A stretch of DNA of 64,000 nucleotides from NCBI GenBank assembly GCA_907163375.1, contig CAJQUW010001043.1, positions 1,348,501 to 1,412,500 of the forward strand, given 5' to 3'. This document shows, piece by piece, positions 23,290-33,855 of this stretch; position 1 is the first letter of the stretch, and each line of letters opens with the position of its first letter. Both the position numbers and the translations under genes were made by a program. Under the pieces are notes generated by a model that worked only from the letters and a program-made list of their open reading frames with translations, was not told the DNA's origin and made no database searches. This DNA comes from Prostheceraeus crozeri (taxonomy: Eukaryota; Platyhelminthes; Polycladida; Euryleptidae).

Positions 23290-23830
23290 TTTATGAACCC
23301 GCAATATATTCAATTAACAAATACATCAATAAATCTCAGAAGCCTTGAGAATATTTCACAAATCCTTTTAACAAATATAGGCAGTACAAAGCTATATAAA
23401 AATTGATCAGCGCGTCTATGATTTCGTTAAATGATTGAATCAACAAATCTATAAAAATATACATTAGTGCGCCTATGATTGTGTTAAGAATCAACAAGTC
23501 TATAAGGAATACAGCGGTGTATCTATGATTGCCAGAAAAACAAATCTTTATAAAAGTACATCAGTGCGCCTATGATTGCGCTACCAGAAAAACAAATCTA
23601 TATACAAATACATTAGTGCGCCTATGATTGCGCTACCAGAAAAACAAATCTATATACAAATACATCAGTGCGCCTTTGATTGCGCTACCAGAAAAAACAA
23701 ATCTTCATAAAAGTACATCAGTGCGCCTATGGTTGGGTTATGAATCAACAAATCTATAAAGAATACAACGTCACATCTGTGATTGCGTTACCAGAAAACA
23801 AGTCTATATAATAATACATCACTGATAGAC
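23290..23830. repeat. Minisatellite of about 60 bp units in the hAT 3' region
   Basis: Units contain GTGCGCCTATGATTGCGCTA followed by CCAGAAAAACAAATCTATA. The best-conserved units are at 23540-23700, flanked by more diverged ones, about eight in all. It lies downstream of the transposase stop. Confidence 0.75.
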
Positions 23831-23961
23831 AAATGATCACTATCAATAAAAACACGGCAAGTATAAACAATCTAGCTCACTGAAATCTGTCCATAAAAAC
23901 AATCCGATAAAAAATTCTTCTTTGGCAAAAACAATTCTTTAAATAGTCTAAAAATTTACGT

Positions 23962-25577
23962 TCATGATTTTTCATCATCACTAGCACTATCGTGCTCATA
24001 TGATTGGAAGTATCGCCGGGATGAGCTTCGAGCGAAGTCGATGAGGGACTGAGTTACTGAAAAATGTTGTAATCCATCGATATTTTTCAAGTGAGATCGC
24101 ACTCGCCGGATGCCGTTCAGAGTTTCGGGTTGGAGACGATTTCTCTCCTTTGTGACTACAGCTGCATTTACACTAAATCCTCTTTCCTCAGCAGCATTGT
24201 GTGGCTGAATACAAAGCAATGCCTGCACAAGAACTTTGATCAGCGGATATTTGTGCTTTTCGAATATCTTGCTCCAATAAGCATCTAGCCGTTCTTCTTT
24301 GAGCGGTTGAATATCATTGTTGATTGCCAGCTGTTTCCATTCCTCGATTAATGGTTGCATGTCATCAATTTTTATTGTGGGAATGAGACCTGCAAGAAAC
24401 GTCAAGTTTGTCAATTTTGTTGTCTTGTCCTTATCCGACTGAAACGTGAGGTTTTGTGGACACAGCAATGTCAACTTTCGCCACAAACGCATGTGTTCTT
24501 TTTGATCAAGCTTGAGATTGCTCATGGTTGCGTGGAAAGCCTCCAAATAAAAAGCCTTCGCTTCGAGTTTGAAATGGGTCATTTCGGCAGACTGCAAATT
24601 TTTCAGACATAAACGTTCGGTTCGGTGGCCAATGTCAACGTCTGATGAGTGATTTTCAGGGGCCGTGCTTGATGTTGAAATCTTCGACACGACGATGTCT
24701 TCACAGACAGAAGGCAGCAAAAATCGTCCGCCTAGAGAAGCCATCATACCACAAATTCTATACACATAGGCTACTCCGGCCCAATGGGATCGTCTCTCTG
24801 TAAAAATAATTGCATTTCTTGAAATAGGGGAAGTGTTTCCGATAGAAAAAGGAGGTACATGTCTGTCTTCTTTGATGCAAATGCGCTGAGAAGTCGCTCA
24901 TACCGATCATTCTTTGCCAAATCTGCCAATCCTTTTTTGGGCAAATAGTGGACGAAATAGGTTCGAAGCGCATCAAGGAGCGTGAGAACTCGATTCACAA
25001 AATGAAGTAAGGTCAAAAACCTCGTCCCACTATGATCAATTAGTTTCAAGTTCGGTAAACCCAGCTCGCCTCGCAGAGCAGCGAATTCTTCGGATCTGAG
25101 AGCCTGCCCTTTGAAGAAATACTTCATGTCGAGTGCAAATTGAAGCACATTGAATTTCAGTTTGCCCATAGCTTTTTCCACGCAGTTGTGCAATGTATGC
25201 AGCTTGAAAGAACCAAAGACTATAACATCCGGATTAGAAGATGTGAACAGTTTTATGAAGGCTGTCATAACATGCGGCCCGTCGCGGTTGATGGCAAGTA
25301 CGTTTTTGGCTGAGATGTTCACGCTTTTCAGAAAATTCATTACTTCAGCATGAATTATCTCAGCACTACAAAGTTTGGGTGGCGCTCGGTTTCCTGCAAG
25401 AGCCTCAATCACATCTTTCCGGTCTATTTTCATGTAAATCGAGGTCAGGAATTCTATAAGGATTCTTTGCTGATTGGAGCACCAGAAAATAGCAGTCAAA
25501 TCGAGCTGCTTGTACCCAGATGAATTGTTCGTCTCATCTAGGCAAAGTGTGAACAAACATGCAAATCCGAGCTTCAT
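23962..25577 (-). pseudogene. hAT transposase, broken and lacking its N-terminus
   Basis: Two long open stretches (25577-24771 and 24765-23962) in different frames, so at least one frame change with a TAG lies near 24770. The first begins in the RNase H-like core with CLDETNNSSGYKQLDLTA (DET, first catalytic Asp), followed by NRDGPHV (second Asp) and LHTLHNCVEK. The second ends with the hAT dimerisation domain: PHNAAEERGFSVNAAV, then ERNRLQPETL. No BED zinc finger or other N-terminal domain is visible in the 430 bp between the first stretch and the right end, so the 5' part of the gene has been deleted. The protein cannot be functional as it stands. Confidence 0.85.
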
Positions 25578-26029
25578 TGTTCTGGCCGCGCTGCCTCTGA
25601 AGAACAGTTACGGTAGAATAAATTCTTCTACACAATACAATTTGCAAACACATTGACAAGTCAAAATATATTTGTGCAAATCCAAGAAGTAAACTGTTAT
25701 GACAACAGCATAGTGCATGTATAAAATTACCCAAATTGGACCCTAGTAGTCTGTGAAAAAAGCAGTTTGTAAAAATGATACGGATGAATCAGCTTTAGTC
25801 CAAAGCAAGTAGTTGAATGATTTTAAACGGGTAAAGAAATAACTGACGAACATTAGCATGGATTCGATAAAAATCCGGAAATTTGATGGTTTTGACAAAA
25901 ATCCGGACTTCAGCAGATTCTGTCAAAAAATCCGGACATCAGCAGATTCTGTCAACAAATACAGACAAAATCCGGACGTCCGGATAAAATCTGGACGTAT
26001 GGCAACCCTGTAATGAATAAAATTCAAAC

Positions 26030-26200
26030 GTATGAAATAATCATAAAATCACACGTATGATCATACACAAAAATTTCATACGTATGATTAAAAGTACATT
26101 TCATAGATATGATATGAACACAGTATGTTATGAGTATGAATTACGCATATGTATGAAATATATTTTAGTTCATACATATGGTCATACTATGATTTCTACC
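26030..26200. repeat. Palindromic CATACGTATGATCATACG microrepeats, right cluster
   Basis: The same motif as at 22035-22470 (for example CACACGTATGATCATAC and ATACGTATGATTA). The two clusters were probably one field before the hAT at 23089-26010 inserted. Confidence 0.7.
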
Positions 26201-26312
26201 AATTTTTTTCGTACGGGTTTCTGTGCTACAGTCTACGGACTTCTGAATATAACAATAATTCTTGTGTTACACTTTGTATTTGCATTATATTTGTAATAGT
26301 GCTAAAAGCTCT

Positions 26313-26347
26313 AACATTGATTTTTTTCAATTGAAAAAATCAATGTT
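26313..26347. repeat. Perfect 35 bp palindrome
   Basis: AACATTGATTTTTTTCAA is followed by its inverse. The arms of 16-17 bp pair almost without a loop. Confidence 0.6.
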
Positions 26348-27489
26348 TATGAAGAAGTTATCTTTCTTGTAAGTAGTGACATCTGAATATGGAATATGGA
26401 TACACAATTGAAAACTTTTCTGTTAAGACTTGAGACTACAGGAATTAATCGTGAGAATTAAAAAAAACATGGACTCAAAAATTGCTAATTTCCCTATAAA
26501 TCATTACTACATACAAGTCATACAAAAATTATACGACTGATGAGTGATGAAATATAAAAGTATGATTTCTTTCTCTTAACCGTTTAAAAAGGACGATTTG
26601 ATATGAATAGAGAAGCCCCGTGCATATTAGATCAAAATGTGCGACCTACACATAACATGATTTTTCTTAGATACCGGGAAATATGCTCTTGAACGATTGC
26701 CGTGCGTGTTGCTTGTCTTCCAAAGCGGTAAGATTCTTAAAAAAAACACTGGTGTCGACTCAAAAAGGTATCTGTATACAGTGAAAATTCTTATATCAAA
26801 AGATTCAGTTTTTTGCGGAGATTACGTTCCCGTGGTCCAAAAAAATTATTTGAGCACTTTTGAAAAAAGTCAAAATTTTGCCAATTTATACACTACCGAG
26901 ATGACTCTCCTATATAAGTAGTATGAAACAAGTTGGATATCAAAAGGAATGAATATTTGCCAATGAGCATCATAACTAAGCGGAAATTAAGCTGATATGA
27001 AGGGAATTTCATGAACCGCTTTATAATGGAAGACTTCATGAAAAAGTCGCGATGATATTCGTGCTTTCTTGGCTGAAATTTCAAGTTTTGCATTCAATTT
27101 TCATCGGCATGATTATATGATTCACTAAATTCAAGTTTCATTTCTAGAATCTGAATACTGATGTGGAACCATTTACATCTTTCAAAGTTAAATGAAATTA
27201 TTGTCATTAATTATGTGATTTTGTTAGCAGTGGCAGGTTGCCTGTGATGATCACGCCTAAGAAAATACCGTTCAGGTTGAGCAAGAAAGTAATAGGAACC
27301 CATCGAATTCCTAATTTAACTAGCATTAAATATCCAAGGCTGTCATGAGAATCTGTGAGATACCATCATTCCTTCTGCATTGCAATTATGATCACTCAAT
27401 TCCGTTGTAATTTCTGCAAAAATGCAAAAATTTGCATATCTCACATTTGGCAACAATACCACCTGTATCTCCCTTGAGTTCATTTAATA
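26348..27489. other. Caspase intron sequence without recognised features
   Basis: No exon or element was recognised on either strand between the palindrome and the Penelope-like remnant. Confidence 0.35.
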
Positions 27490-27498
27490 AATTCGAAA

Positions 27499-27738
27499 GT
27501 GTATACACATTGGGGCACGAAAGAGCACCAAAACGCCATTGCGAAGAAGGATGTCTATAAGTCTGAAGTGGCAAAGCATAGCGTAATTGATGGTCATCAT
27601 GTTGACATTTCTCACACCACTGTGATTGATAGAGAGACCAGATGGAAGCGACGTGTGATCAAGGAGGCTTTGTGGACTAAGAAACTTTCCTCGTGCAACA
27701 AGGTGAAGTTCTCAGTAGGTGACTGTTGGGAGTTTTAG
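27499..27738 (+). pseudogene. Penelope-type GIY-YIG endonuclease C-terminus
   Basis: Residues read EHQNAIAKKDVYKSEVAKHS, then DGHHVDISHTTVIDRETRWKRR, then VIKEALW. This order (LKEHQ..A, S.VA.H....GH.I, V.DRE.RW..R.IKEA) is that of Penelope-like endonuclease C-termini. The GIY and YIG strands themselves are missing upstream. It ends in a stop at 27738. Confidence 0.65.
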
Positions 27739-27976
27739 GTTTTGTATCTTTATTGTTATTAATATAGGCTTGTGTCTTTTATTCTCTGACATTCCGTCCA
27801 GTGTTATCTTGATTACTTTTCTTTACTCTGTATGATCACTCTTGATATGTCCTCCATACTGCTAGTCGTATTTCCGATATCTTTGGTATTCATGTCAGTT
27901 AACACTCTGTCTACGCTTCTCTTTGAATGTCTGAACTGCATTGATCGATGACATCATTCGCTGTGTGTCTCATTCG

Positions 27977-28016
27977 CATGATGATGTCCACCGAGGGTAG
28001 GACGAAAGATCTCCGA
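27977..28016 (+). ncRNA. Hammerhead ribozyme-like motif of the Penelope remnant
   Basis: The sequence contains TGATGATGTCCACC, a GAG loop, then GGTAGGACGAAAGATC. That is a TGATGA core half, a stem II of GTCCACC against GGT(A)GGAC with one bulged base, then GAAA. The first core base (C of CUGAUGA) is followed by an extra A here. Penelope-like elements are known to carry hammerhead motifs in their terminal repeats, downstream of the endonuclease, which is where this one lies. Stem I and stem III are not obvious, so it is probably decayed. Confidence 0.5.
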
Positions 28017-28090
28017 CAGAAGAACTAGTTTGGTGTTTTTTCTGGCTAAATTGGCAACATCAGCCATTATGGGCTTTCCTCAACATAAAA

Positions 28091-29439
28091 CACATTGGGG
28101 ATTTAATAAATGCGGAGTAACTACTCTACCTAATATATTTATCCTATGGGTGGGCTTTTTTCAAATACATTCACCAATTGATTAACGTACGATCGAATTT
28201 GAGATAGATATTAATAGTAGGTTATGTCCGATGTCAAATCGTAAGCTCAACGATGTATCCTAATTTAAGCACATATAATATTTCTTCATTGTCTGAAATA
28301 CACGTCTTATCCTTTTATATAGTACCCAGACAATTCTTTAGGTGTAAGATAAGTACTATATATCCAAATGAAATTGTACATAACTTTGACATCAGTAGAT
28401 TATCTAGTTCACTATTTATTCCTATGAAAACAAATTTAGTGATACAACTGAGTGCATAACATGACGTGTATGATTTCGTCGTACTAAAATCAATAATTCA
28501 AAAATGCTCATAACAAAAAGTGTGGCTACTACAAAAAAAACTAAGAAGGCATGGAAACTCTTATGATCGTGAAATTAGAATGATGTAACAGACTGATTAA
28601 AGCACACACAAAAAGCAATACAGAATATCTACAACATTTTATTAATCAGAGTAAGACATCTCTGCAAATACTTACAAAAATCTGAGACCGCGCTCATTCA
28701 CCAGATGGAATTTCAAAGTTGGGTAGGCTGTGTATGATTAAGACGTAACAATTTACAAAGAGGTAAAACACAAAAAGAGCTTGTGAAAAGGGGAACAATG
28801 TAGCTAACTATTAAAATGTACAAAAAACTGCATGAGCTTGATGCAAATGAGCATCAAATCTTTCTTAAAACGAAGAACTGCAATTCCTTTATAACAGTAG
28901 GCCCTAAAATGGATAGAAGTGCATTTTAAAATTTAATCCAACGGTTGTTCATGTCGAAGTTCCGATCTGATGATATGCAACTTGCATTTAAAAATCCTGA
29001 CCTTATATAGAAGAAACACAATCTACAACCTTAAGTAACCCAGACTCATATTTAAAAGACTCACCAAAATTCCCATTTAAAAAACCGGAAAACCAGTCGG
29101 TTGTTTAAAAATGCCAACCCTGAGCTCAATTGTGACTTAATTATAACGCAAGCATCGACTTATCATGAATGTGTAAGCACAATGGGCAATGGCTTCATAA
29201 ATCAAGATTTGAATCTAAAAACAATTAAAAAATGCCCCTGTTTTTTACTGGAAAAAAGGACGAATCTAGAAGCAAGACTTCCTTCCAAAAATAGCACGAC
29301 TTGGCCCTGAGGACACTAATTAATTATCACGTCCACCAAGTCTATTTCTTTACAGCATGAGGTACGCTATACTTGCAGAATAATGCACATAAATAAATTC
29401 AGCATACAGGCCTATTGCTTTTTGCCATGACATGATAGC
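28091..29439. other. Caspase intron sequence without recognised features
   Basis: No exon or mobile-element end was recognised in this stretch. Confidence 0.35.
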
Positions 29440-29545
29440 CCTATATCTGAACATCAGAACAAGCCTATGAAGCTGTTTTCTTACCTGTCGAGTATATACA
29501 CCACTCGACAAATTTCATTCGAACCCAAAAATGTTAATGAAACAA
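29440..29545 (-). pseudogene. Decayed duplicate of part of the caspase exon
   Basis: On the minus strand this reads ACTCGACAGGTAAGAAAACA, then GCTTCATAGGCTTGTTCTGA, then TGTTCAGATATA. The matching part of the real exon reads GCTAGACAGGTTGGAAAGCA, then GCTTCATAGGCTTGCTTTTG, then ATGTTCAGATATA. Its translation keeps RQVRKQLHRL against RQVGKQLHRL before a one-base deletion shifts the frame. The copy lies about 250 bp downstream of the genuine exon in the gene's own direction, as expected for a local tandem duplication that has decayed. It has no usable donor at the homologous place. Confidence 0.75.
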
Positions 29546-29663
29546 ATAGGTGGATATGATACGCCTACAACTCGAGGCATAGCTACATTTTACTGTTTAT
29601 TAATAATTAATATAGGTGTTTCTTTGAGCATAAGGTAGGCAAAACATTAAATCTTGTACTTAC

Positions 29664-29892
29664 CTTTCGTCAATAGATTGAGCATGTCTTGCTTTTTCAA
29701 GTTATGATATATCTGAACATCAAAAGCAAGCCTATGAAGCTGCTTTCCAACCTGTCTAGCATCTACATCGGATCCACGCCTTCTATTCAACCCAAGTTTG
29801 TTGCTGAACTCTTGATTATTAATTATCAAAGCTCGACCTCGACTGTTGTGATTCATGTTATAGCAGTCATCATCATCGAAGACTCCTGCCAT
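29664..29892 (-). CDS. Caspase exon, start of p20 domain
   Basis: A cysteine-protease gene of the executioner (caspase-3/6/7-like) type. From ATG 29892 the exon encodes DDDDCYNMNHNSRGRALIIN, then RRGSDVDARQVGKQLHRL, then a FDVQIYHNLKKQDMLNLL block. CYNMNH and the RGSDVDA stretch (with the substrate-pocket Arg) are classical. It ends at AAAG|GTAAGT in phase 1 and fits the exon at 13679-13854. Upstream of the ATG the minus strand has TTTGATAG and CACACAAG, either of which could be a splice acceptor. The ATG may therefore be the true start of a caspase with a short prodomain, or the exon may be internal. Confidence 0.9.
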
Positions 29893-30963
29893 TATCTTGT
29901 GTGAATGTTGAAAATCCTATCAAAGCAAAATAGGTGGGCCGAGTTGCTCGTGAATATACTTTTATCCCAAAACTAGCACGTTATTTTGTACGAGTACAGG
30001 CAAAATATTTTCAAACTTTTCAACATTTTAAAACAAAGTACAAATAATAAAGCACATTGCGAGTGTCATCCAGTCGCATCAAGCACCTCAAATTGTCCGC
30101 AGGAGTCCAAGGCAAAAAGACATAGAAGAGGAGTGCAACTCTATATGAAGTCCAAATTTTCAATTTTACTTGATACAAAAGGTGAGAATCATGACATCGC
30201 ACAGAGCAAAGAATCTGAAGGTTTGGACCACAGACATTGAACATCAAATCATTAAGTTGCTGTTAAGCCTGTTGATGTTCAACTTCTATGGTTCGGACCA
30301 AGACGAACTCCCTATAATTCCAATGGGATTGGCTGCCTGTCCATGGATCAGATCATCAGCCATGCAGAGTGATTTATGTTAAGTTCTAATAGGATTTCAT
30401 TTCACATTTTGCCAACTCATCATCAATACAGGTAATGTAAAAATAGATAAGAATTTCACAATTCTTGTTTCCATTTTACGAGGAACTTTCAAATGAAACA
30501 GGCATCGAGATGTTCAGTTAAATATTCGCAAGGATGCTGCTCATCATACCAAATAAAGCCGCCAATAGAGAAAGGTTGTGTCTCGAAGAGTAGATTCTAA
30601 AAGCCTCGACGAGCCTTCCATCCTGCACCTCCTCAGGTCGACAACTTTAAGCACAGCATAGCACCTCAGCTTGCTCATTCATTGCTACAAACTGGAGGTA
30701 TTGATAATGAAGCTTGCTTCGTGTGTATATTTGCACTGATGACGGGATTAGATGATAAAAAGACCTTCTGATTCATGCATCTGAATCTACACTATGCAAA
30801 CTGCCTTTTATTTCCGTGGTGTTTTGCTGTGCTGCATTAGTTCTTAAGACTTCTGGTAAATCATATTTGTATTTAAAATATACATATGTTGTTGAGATCG
30901 TAGCCGACGATTCAGCAACATTCATTGTGCACTAAGTTTGTGCTTTCGTTGCTGTTGCTTTTC
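29893..30963. promoter_or_regulatory. Head-to-head interval between caspase and DPP7
   Basis: About 1.07 kb separate the caspase ATG (minus) from the DPP7 ATG (plus), so both promoters probably lie here. No TATA box, CpG island or transcription-factor site stands out. A 56-codon open stretch at 30604-30771 (RRAFHPAPPQVDNFKHSIAP...) is bordered by AAAAG| and GGAG|GTATTG and might be an unrecognised exon. Confidence 0.4.
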
Positions 30964-31132
30964 ATGATGCCGGGTTTAAAATGTCTGCTTCTATATATTT
31001 CATGTTTGCACTCTATCTGTTCTGCGGCGAGCATACCGTGGCCGCCAACAATCGATTGGGTTGTTCAAAAAGTCGATCATTTTTCATTTCCTGCAAATCC
31101 GCATACTTTTAAGCAACGCTACTTTTACTACG
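30964..31132 (+). CDS. DPP7: DPP7-like peptidase, exon 1 (signal peptide)
   Basis: First coding exon of a lysosomal/secreted serine exopeptidase of family S28, which removes N-terminal dipeptides (DPP2 activity, if orthologous). The frame is open back to a TAG at 30901, but the first ATG pair is at 30964/30967, so 30964 is chosen. The hydrophobic N-terminus MMPGLKCLLLYISCLHSICSA is a likely signal peptide. Then follow WVVQKVDHFSF and TFKQRYFYYG, matching the family's Q..DHFNF...TF.QR start of the mature protein. The donor is TACG|GTAAGC in phase 1. A non-coding 5' exon upstream cannot be excluded. Confidence 0.85.
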
Positions 31133-33715
31133 GTAAGCATTGAAAAAAAGATTTTTTCCATGAAAAAATGTTGCTAGCGTGAAACATTTGAGACTGTTCC
31201 TGTGTTGAATTGTGCTCTTGTTTCTTGTTAATGGTGTGATGTCACAGAAAAGTTTGCATCGATCGAGGGGAAGTTGGCTAGAAACTCCAATAAATATTCT
31301 CTTTGTAGATCTCGAACTGATGAAGATTGATTTTAAATGCTTAATGGTTCCGACAGATTTCTAGTGTGATGCTTTTTAAAACCTATGAGGTCTGCTTTTG
31401 CATGCAACATTGTCACAAATTGAAGTGTGCAAATTGAGCAGTTTCTTCTGAAAATGCTAAAAGTGCATATTCAGGTTTTACAGAAGAAATGTACTTCCTA
31501 CAAAATTTCACTTTTTCTAAGACAACATTCTGAATTATGTGAATTATGGGCTGAGCAATTTTGACAGATCGTGGAGGGAAATAATTCTATATGCATATCA
31601 AACTACCATTGCACTTTATCAAAAAACTGAAGATTCTACTGCTATAAGAATATATTCTTATATTTGGCGAATAAAGGATGTTTGTTGCTGGATCACTCAG
31701 TGAAACATGTAAAATCTTACAAATCGCTTTGAGATTAAGAGTGTCAAGGTAAAGATGGCAAGAATGTATTTAATAGCTCCTTCATTGATTCCTTCACTGA
31801 ATATCCATAACTTAGGATTAGTAATGCAATTTTACCCTATCCACCGGTCTCTGAGATGCATCCGCATCCCGTGTTCCAGTTCCTCTTCATGCTATCTAGA
31901 ACATCAACCATGATCAATGGAAAAACACAGGAACAGTAATTTAGTGAATGATCTTTCAAATGGTGCTATTTTCGTGCAGAATGAAACTTACCATTTCATA
32001 TATGTCCGATCCTATAAGTCACAACAAATTGCAGTTCTTGACAACGCGTTTAATCAAACACACTGTAGTCTACTTTCTGCTGTGCATACGCGCTACAGTA
32101 TCGACAAAGATAGGAGCGTCGGATCAATGGAGTGTTACTTTGTCAAGCTGTTACATTGTGAACGTCATTGAGCTAGGGATATGTTCTCATGACAATTCCT
32201 TCATCAAATCCTGTTCCTTTCATATGAACGCTCCATTCAAAACGGATATCCAACGACATTTATTGGATGAGCATTCAAAGCAACGCTGATTAGAGAACAA
32301 TGAGCCAAAGAACAAGGATAGTGTGATAAATATGTGTGCAATGTGTTCATCCTTATATGGATTAGATTTTTGTAGATCGTGCTAAAGGAATTGTGGTGAA
32401 TAATAAAAAATCCGATCTCTACATGGCTGGATGTAAGCGCATGCTTTCTCAGAATCGTAGTTGTTGCCAGTTTATTTCAGAAGTGGTTGGCATATTTCTG
32501 CGGCGATCTACAATAGGTAACCCCTACTCAGGCTTTTTTATTGTGATTGCGTAATGATCAATCATCAATGGATGCATTTGGTTAACATTTGTTAAAAAGT
32601 GCAGTCGAGACTGGTTATGACGTACCCTTCTATAACGAACATTCGTCTATAATGAACCCTATCCATGGAACCCATTTTTTAAAAATTATTTTCAACATGA
32701 GTCGAATAAAGAAAAAAATATTGTTTAATCCAGGTCATGTGAAAATGAAACGAATTCCAAAATCGAAAACTACTCTCGTGATCAAATCTATGAAGCCGAT
32801 AAAGCCGGATTTTATTGGAGGTCAGATCGAACACTCGCACAAGGATATAAAGATTCTGCATCTACTGAATTTAAATTATCATCGGATAGATTCACACTTG
32901 GAGGTTATGAACATAAATCGCTCTGTATTGGAAAATCTTGCCATGTACATGTATATTATGTACACATATATTACACTAATTGCAATCTGTGATTTTCACT
33001 CATTCGATCATTTTGGTGTTTGAAAGGCATTTATACATTATTAGTTGTTTAAAATGGCAAAAACGTAGCTTATTATACAAGCTTATTATATAACTGTATT
33101 TCTAAAGTCTACAAGATAAAAGGTCAAAAAGAATGCACCCGGTGTCTATTAAACGACGCAATTCAAGGTCAGCAGGATAGATTAACTCACAAACATGTTT
33201 TCAATCTCTTCTCCCTATAACGAACCCGTCGCTACATTCCTTTTTCATGAAACCCGCGAGGTTCGTTTTAGCGAGTGTCGACTGCACTAATGTAGGGGAA
33301 ACTCATTGTGAAGGAAGATGCTGTCGAACAATGGTGCTATCGAAGAAATCCACTGTCGAACATAGTCACACACTTATTTATCGAGCAAAACAATGTATAC
33401 TATTAAATATATGCAATACGCACTGACAATTGATGAATCCATGCGAATGGGATAGGAGCTCGGATGAAGTATTCTTTGCGCTGAAAGTAATTACCTTATT
33501 ACTTTAAATAATAATTGAGGAAATAATAAGGCGAAGGAAATACTGACTTTGTGCTATGTTGATAGCGTCTGTGGTTTATCCACCACTCAACAAGTGGTTA
33601 CATTCGTATTAGCTGGCTTGTAGAAAATGATAATTTTTACGTAAATATGCCACTTTGTAGTGTTTCAACATTGTAAAACATAATTCCGTTTGCATTCCCA
33701 AAATTTGTTTTACAG
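31133..33715 (+). other. DPP7 intron 1
   Basis: Runs from GTAAGC to TTGTTTTACAG. It contains a pogo-type MITE at 32599-33286; the rest shows no recognised feature. Confidence 0.8.
32599..33286. mobile_element. pogo/Tigger-type MITE in DPP7 intron 1
   Basis: The left end GTGCAGTCGAGACTGG and the inverted right end GTGCAGTCGACACTCG agree at 14 of 16 positions. Both ends continue into ATAACGAAC or GAGGTTCGTTTTAGCGAG-type sequence usual for pogo-like ends. TA follows the right end; the left flank has lost a clear TA. The 144-codon open frame inside (32589-33023) has no transposase motif and is taken as chance. Confidence 0.6.
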
Positions 33716-33855
33716 ACAGCTACTGGAAGAAGAATGTTGGACCTATTTTCTTTTACACCGGGAATGAAGGGCCGCTGGAAGGTTTCTGGAATAACACAGG
33801 GATGGTATTTGAAATGGCTTCTCAGTTTGGTGCACTAGTAATATTCGGTGAACAC
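33716..33855 (+). CDS. DPP7: DPP7-like peptidase, exon 2
   Basis: A 140 bp exon with acceptor TTTTACAG, donor GTAAGT, entering in phase 1 and leaving in phase 0. It encodes SYWKKNVGPIFFYTGNEGPL, then a GFWNNTGMVFEMASQFGALV segment and IFGEH. The GPIFFYTGNEG block and the A...GAL..F.EH stretch are among the best-conserved parts of S28 peptidases. They form the first strands of the alpha/beta-hydrolase fold next to the active site. The FFYTGNEG wording, and downstream exons, agree better with DPP7 than with PRCP. Confidence 0.92.

Larger units (their letters stand above)
23089..26010 (-). mobile_element. hAT element, 2.9 kb, 6 bp target duplication
   Basis: The left end reads CAGGGTTGCCAAACTCGTCC and the right end, inverted, reads CAGGGTTGCCATACGTCCAG. 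TAATGA flanks both sides (23083-23088 and 26011-26016). Subterminal ATCCGGAC repeats are present at both ends, with several copies at 25870-25985. A transposase remnant lies on the minus strand. The insertion sits inside the CATACG microrepeat field. Confidence 0.85.
27490..28090 (+). mobile_element. Penelope-like element, 3' remnant
   Basis: The C-terminal part of a GIY-YIG endonuclease frame (27499-27738) is followed by about 250 bp of 3' sequence with a hammerhead-like motif. The reverse transcriptase part is absent. Ends and target duplication were not found. Confidence 0.6.
13855..29663 (-). other. Caspase intron of 15.8 kb
   Basis: Bounded by GTAAGT at the right exon and TTTTTAG at the left exon, with matching phase 1. 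It is filled with elements: a TIR element (14123-15174), nested hATs (17374-21455), palindromic microrepeats split by another hAT (22035-26200) and a Penelope-like remnant (27490-28090). Confidence 0.85.

Noticed and set aside
23290-23830. CRISPR-like array
   Set aside because: Repeats are about 60 bp long, degenerate and without unique spacers; an ordinary minisatellite within a eukaryotic hAT.
30925-30963. Upstream TTG start for DPP7, giving 13 more residues
   Set aside because: No ATG in frame between the TAG at 30901 and 30964; the ATG at 30964 already gives a good signal peptide.
32589-33023. 144-codon open frame on the plus strand
   Set aside because: Lies inside a pogo-type MITE, has no transposase motif and no biased composition; chance frame.
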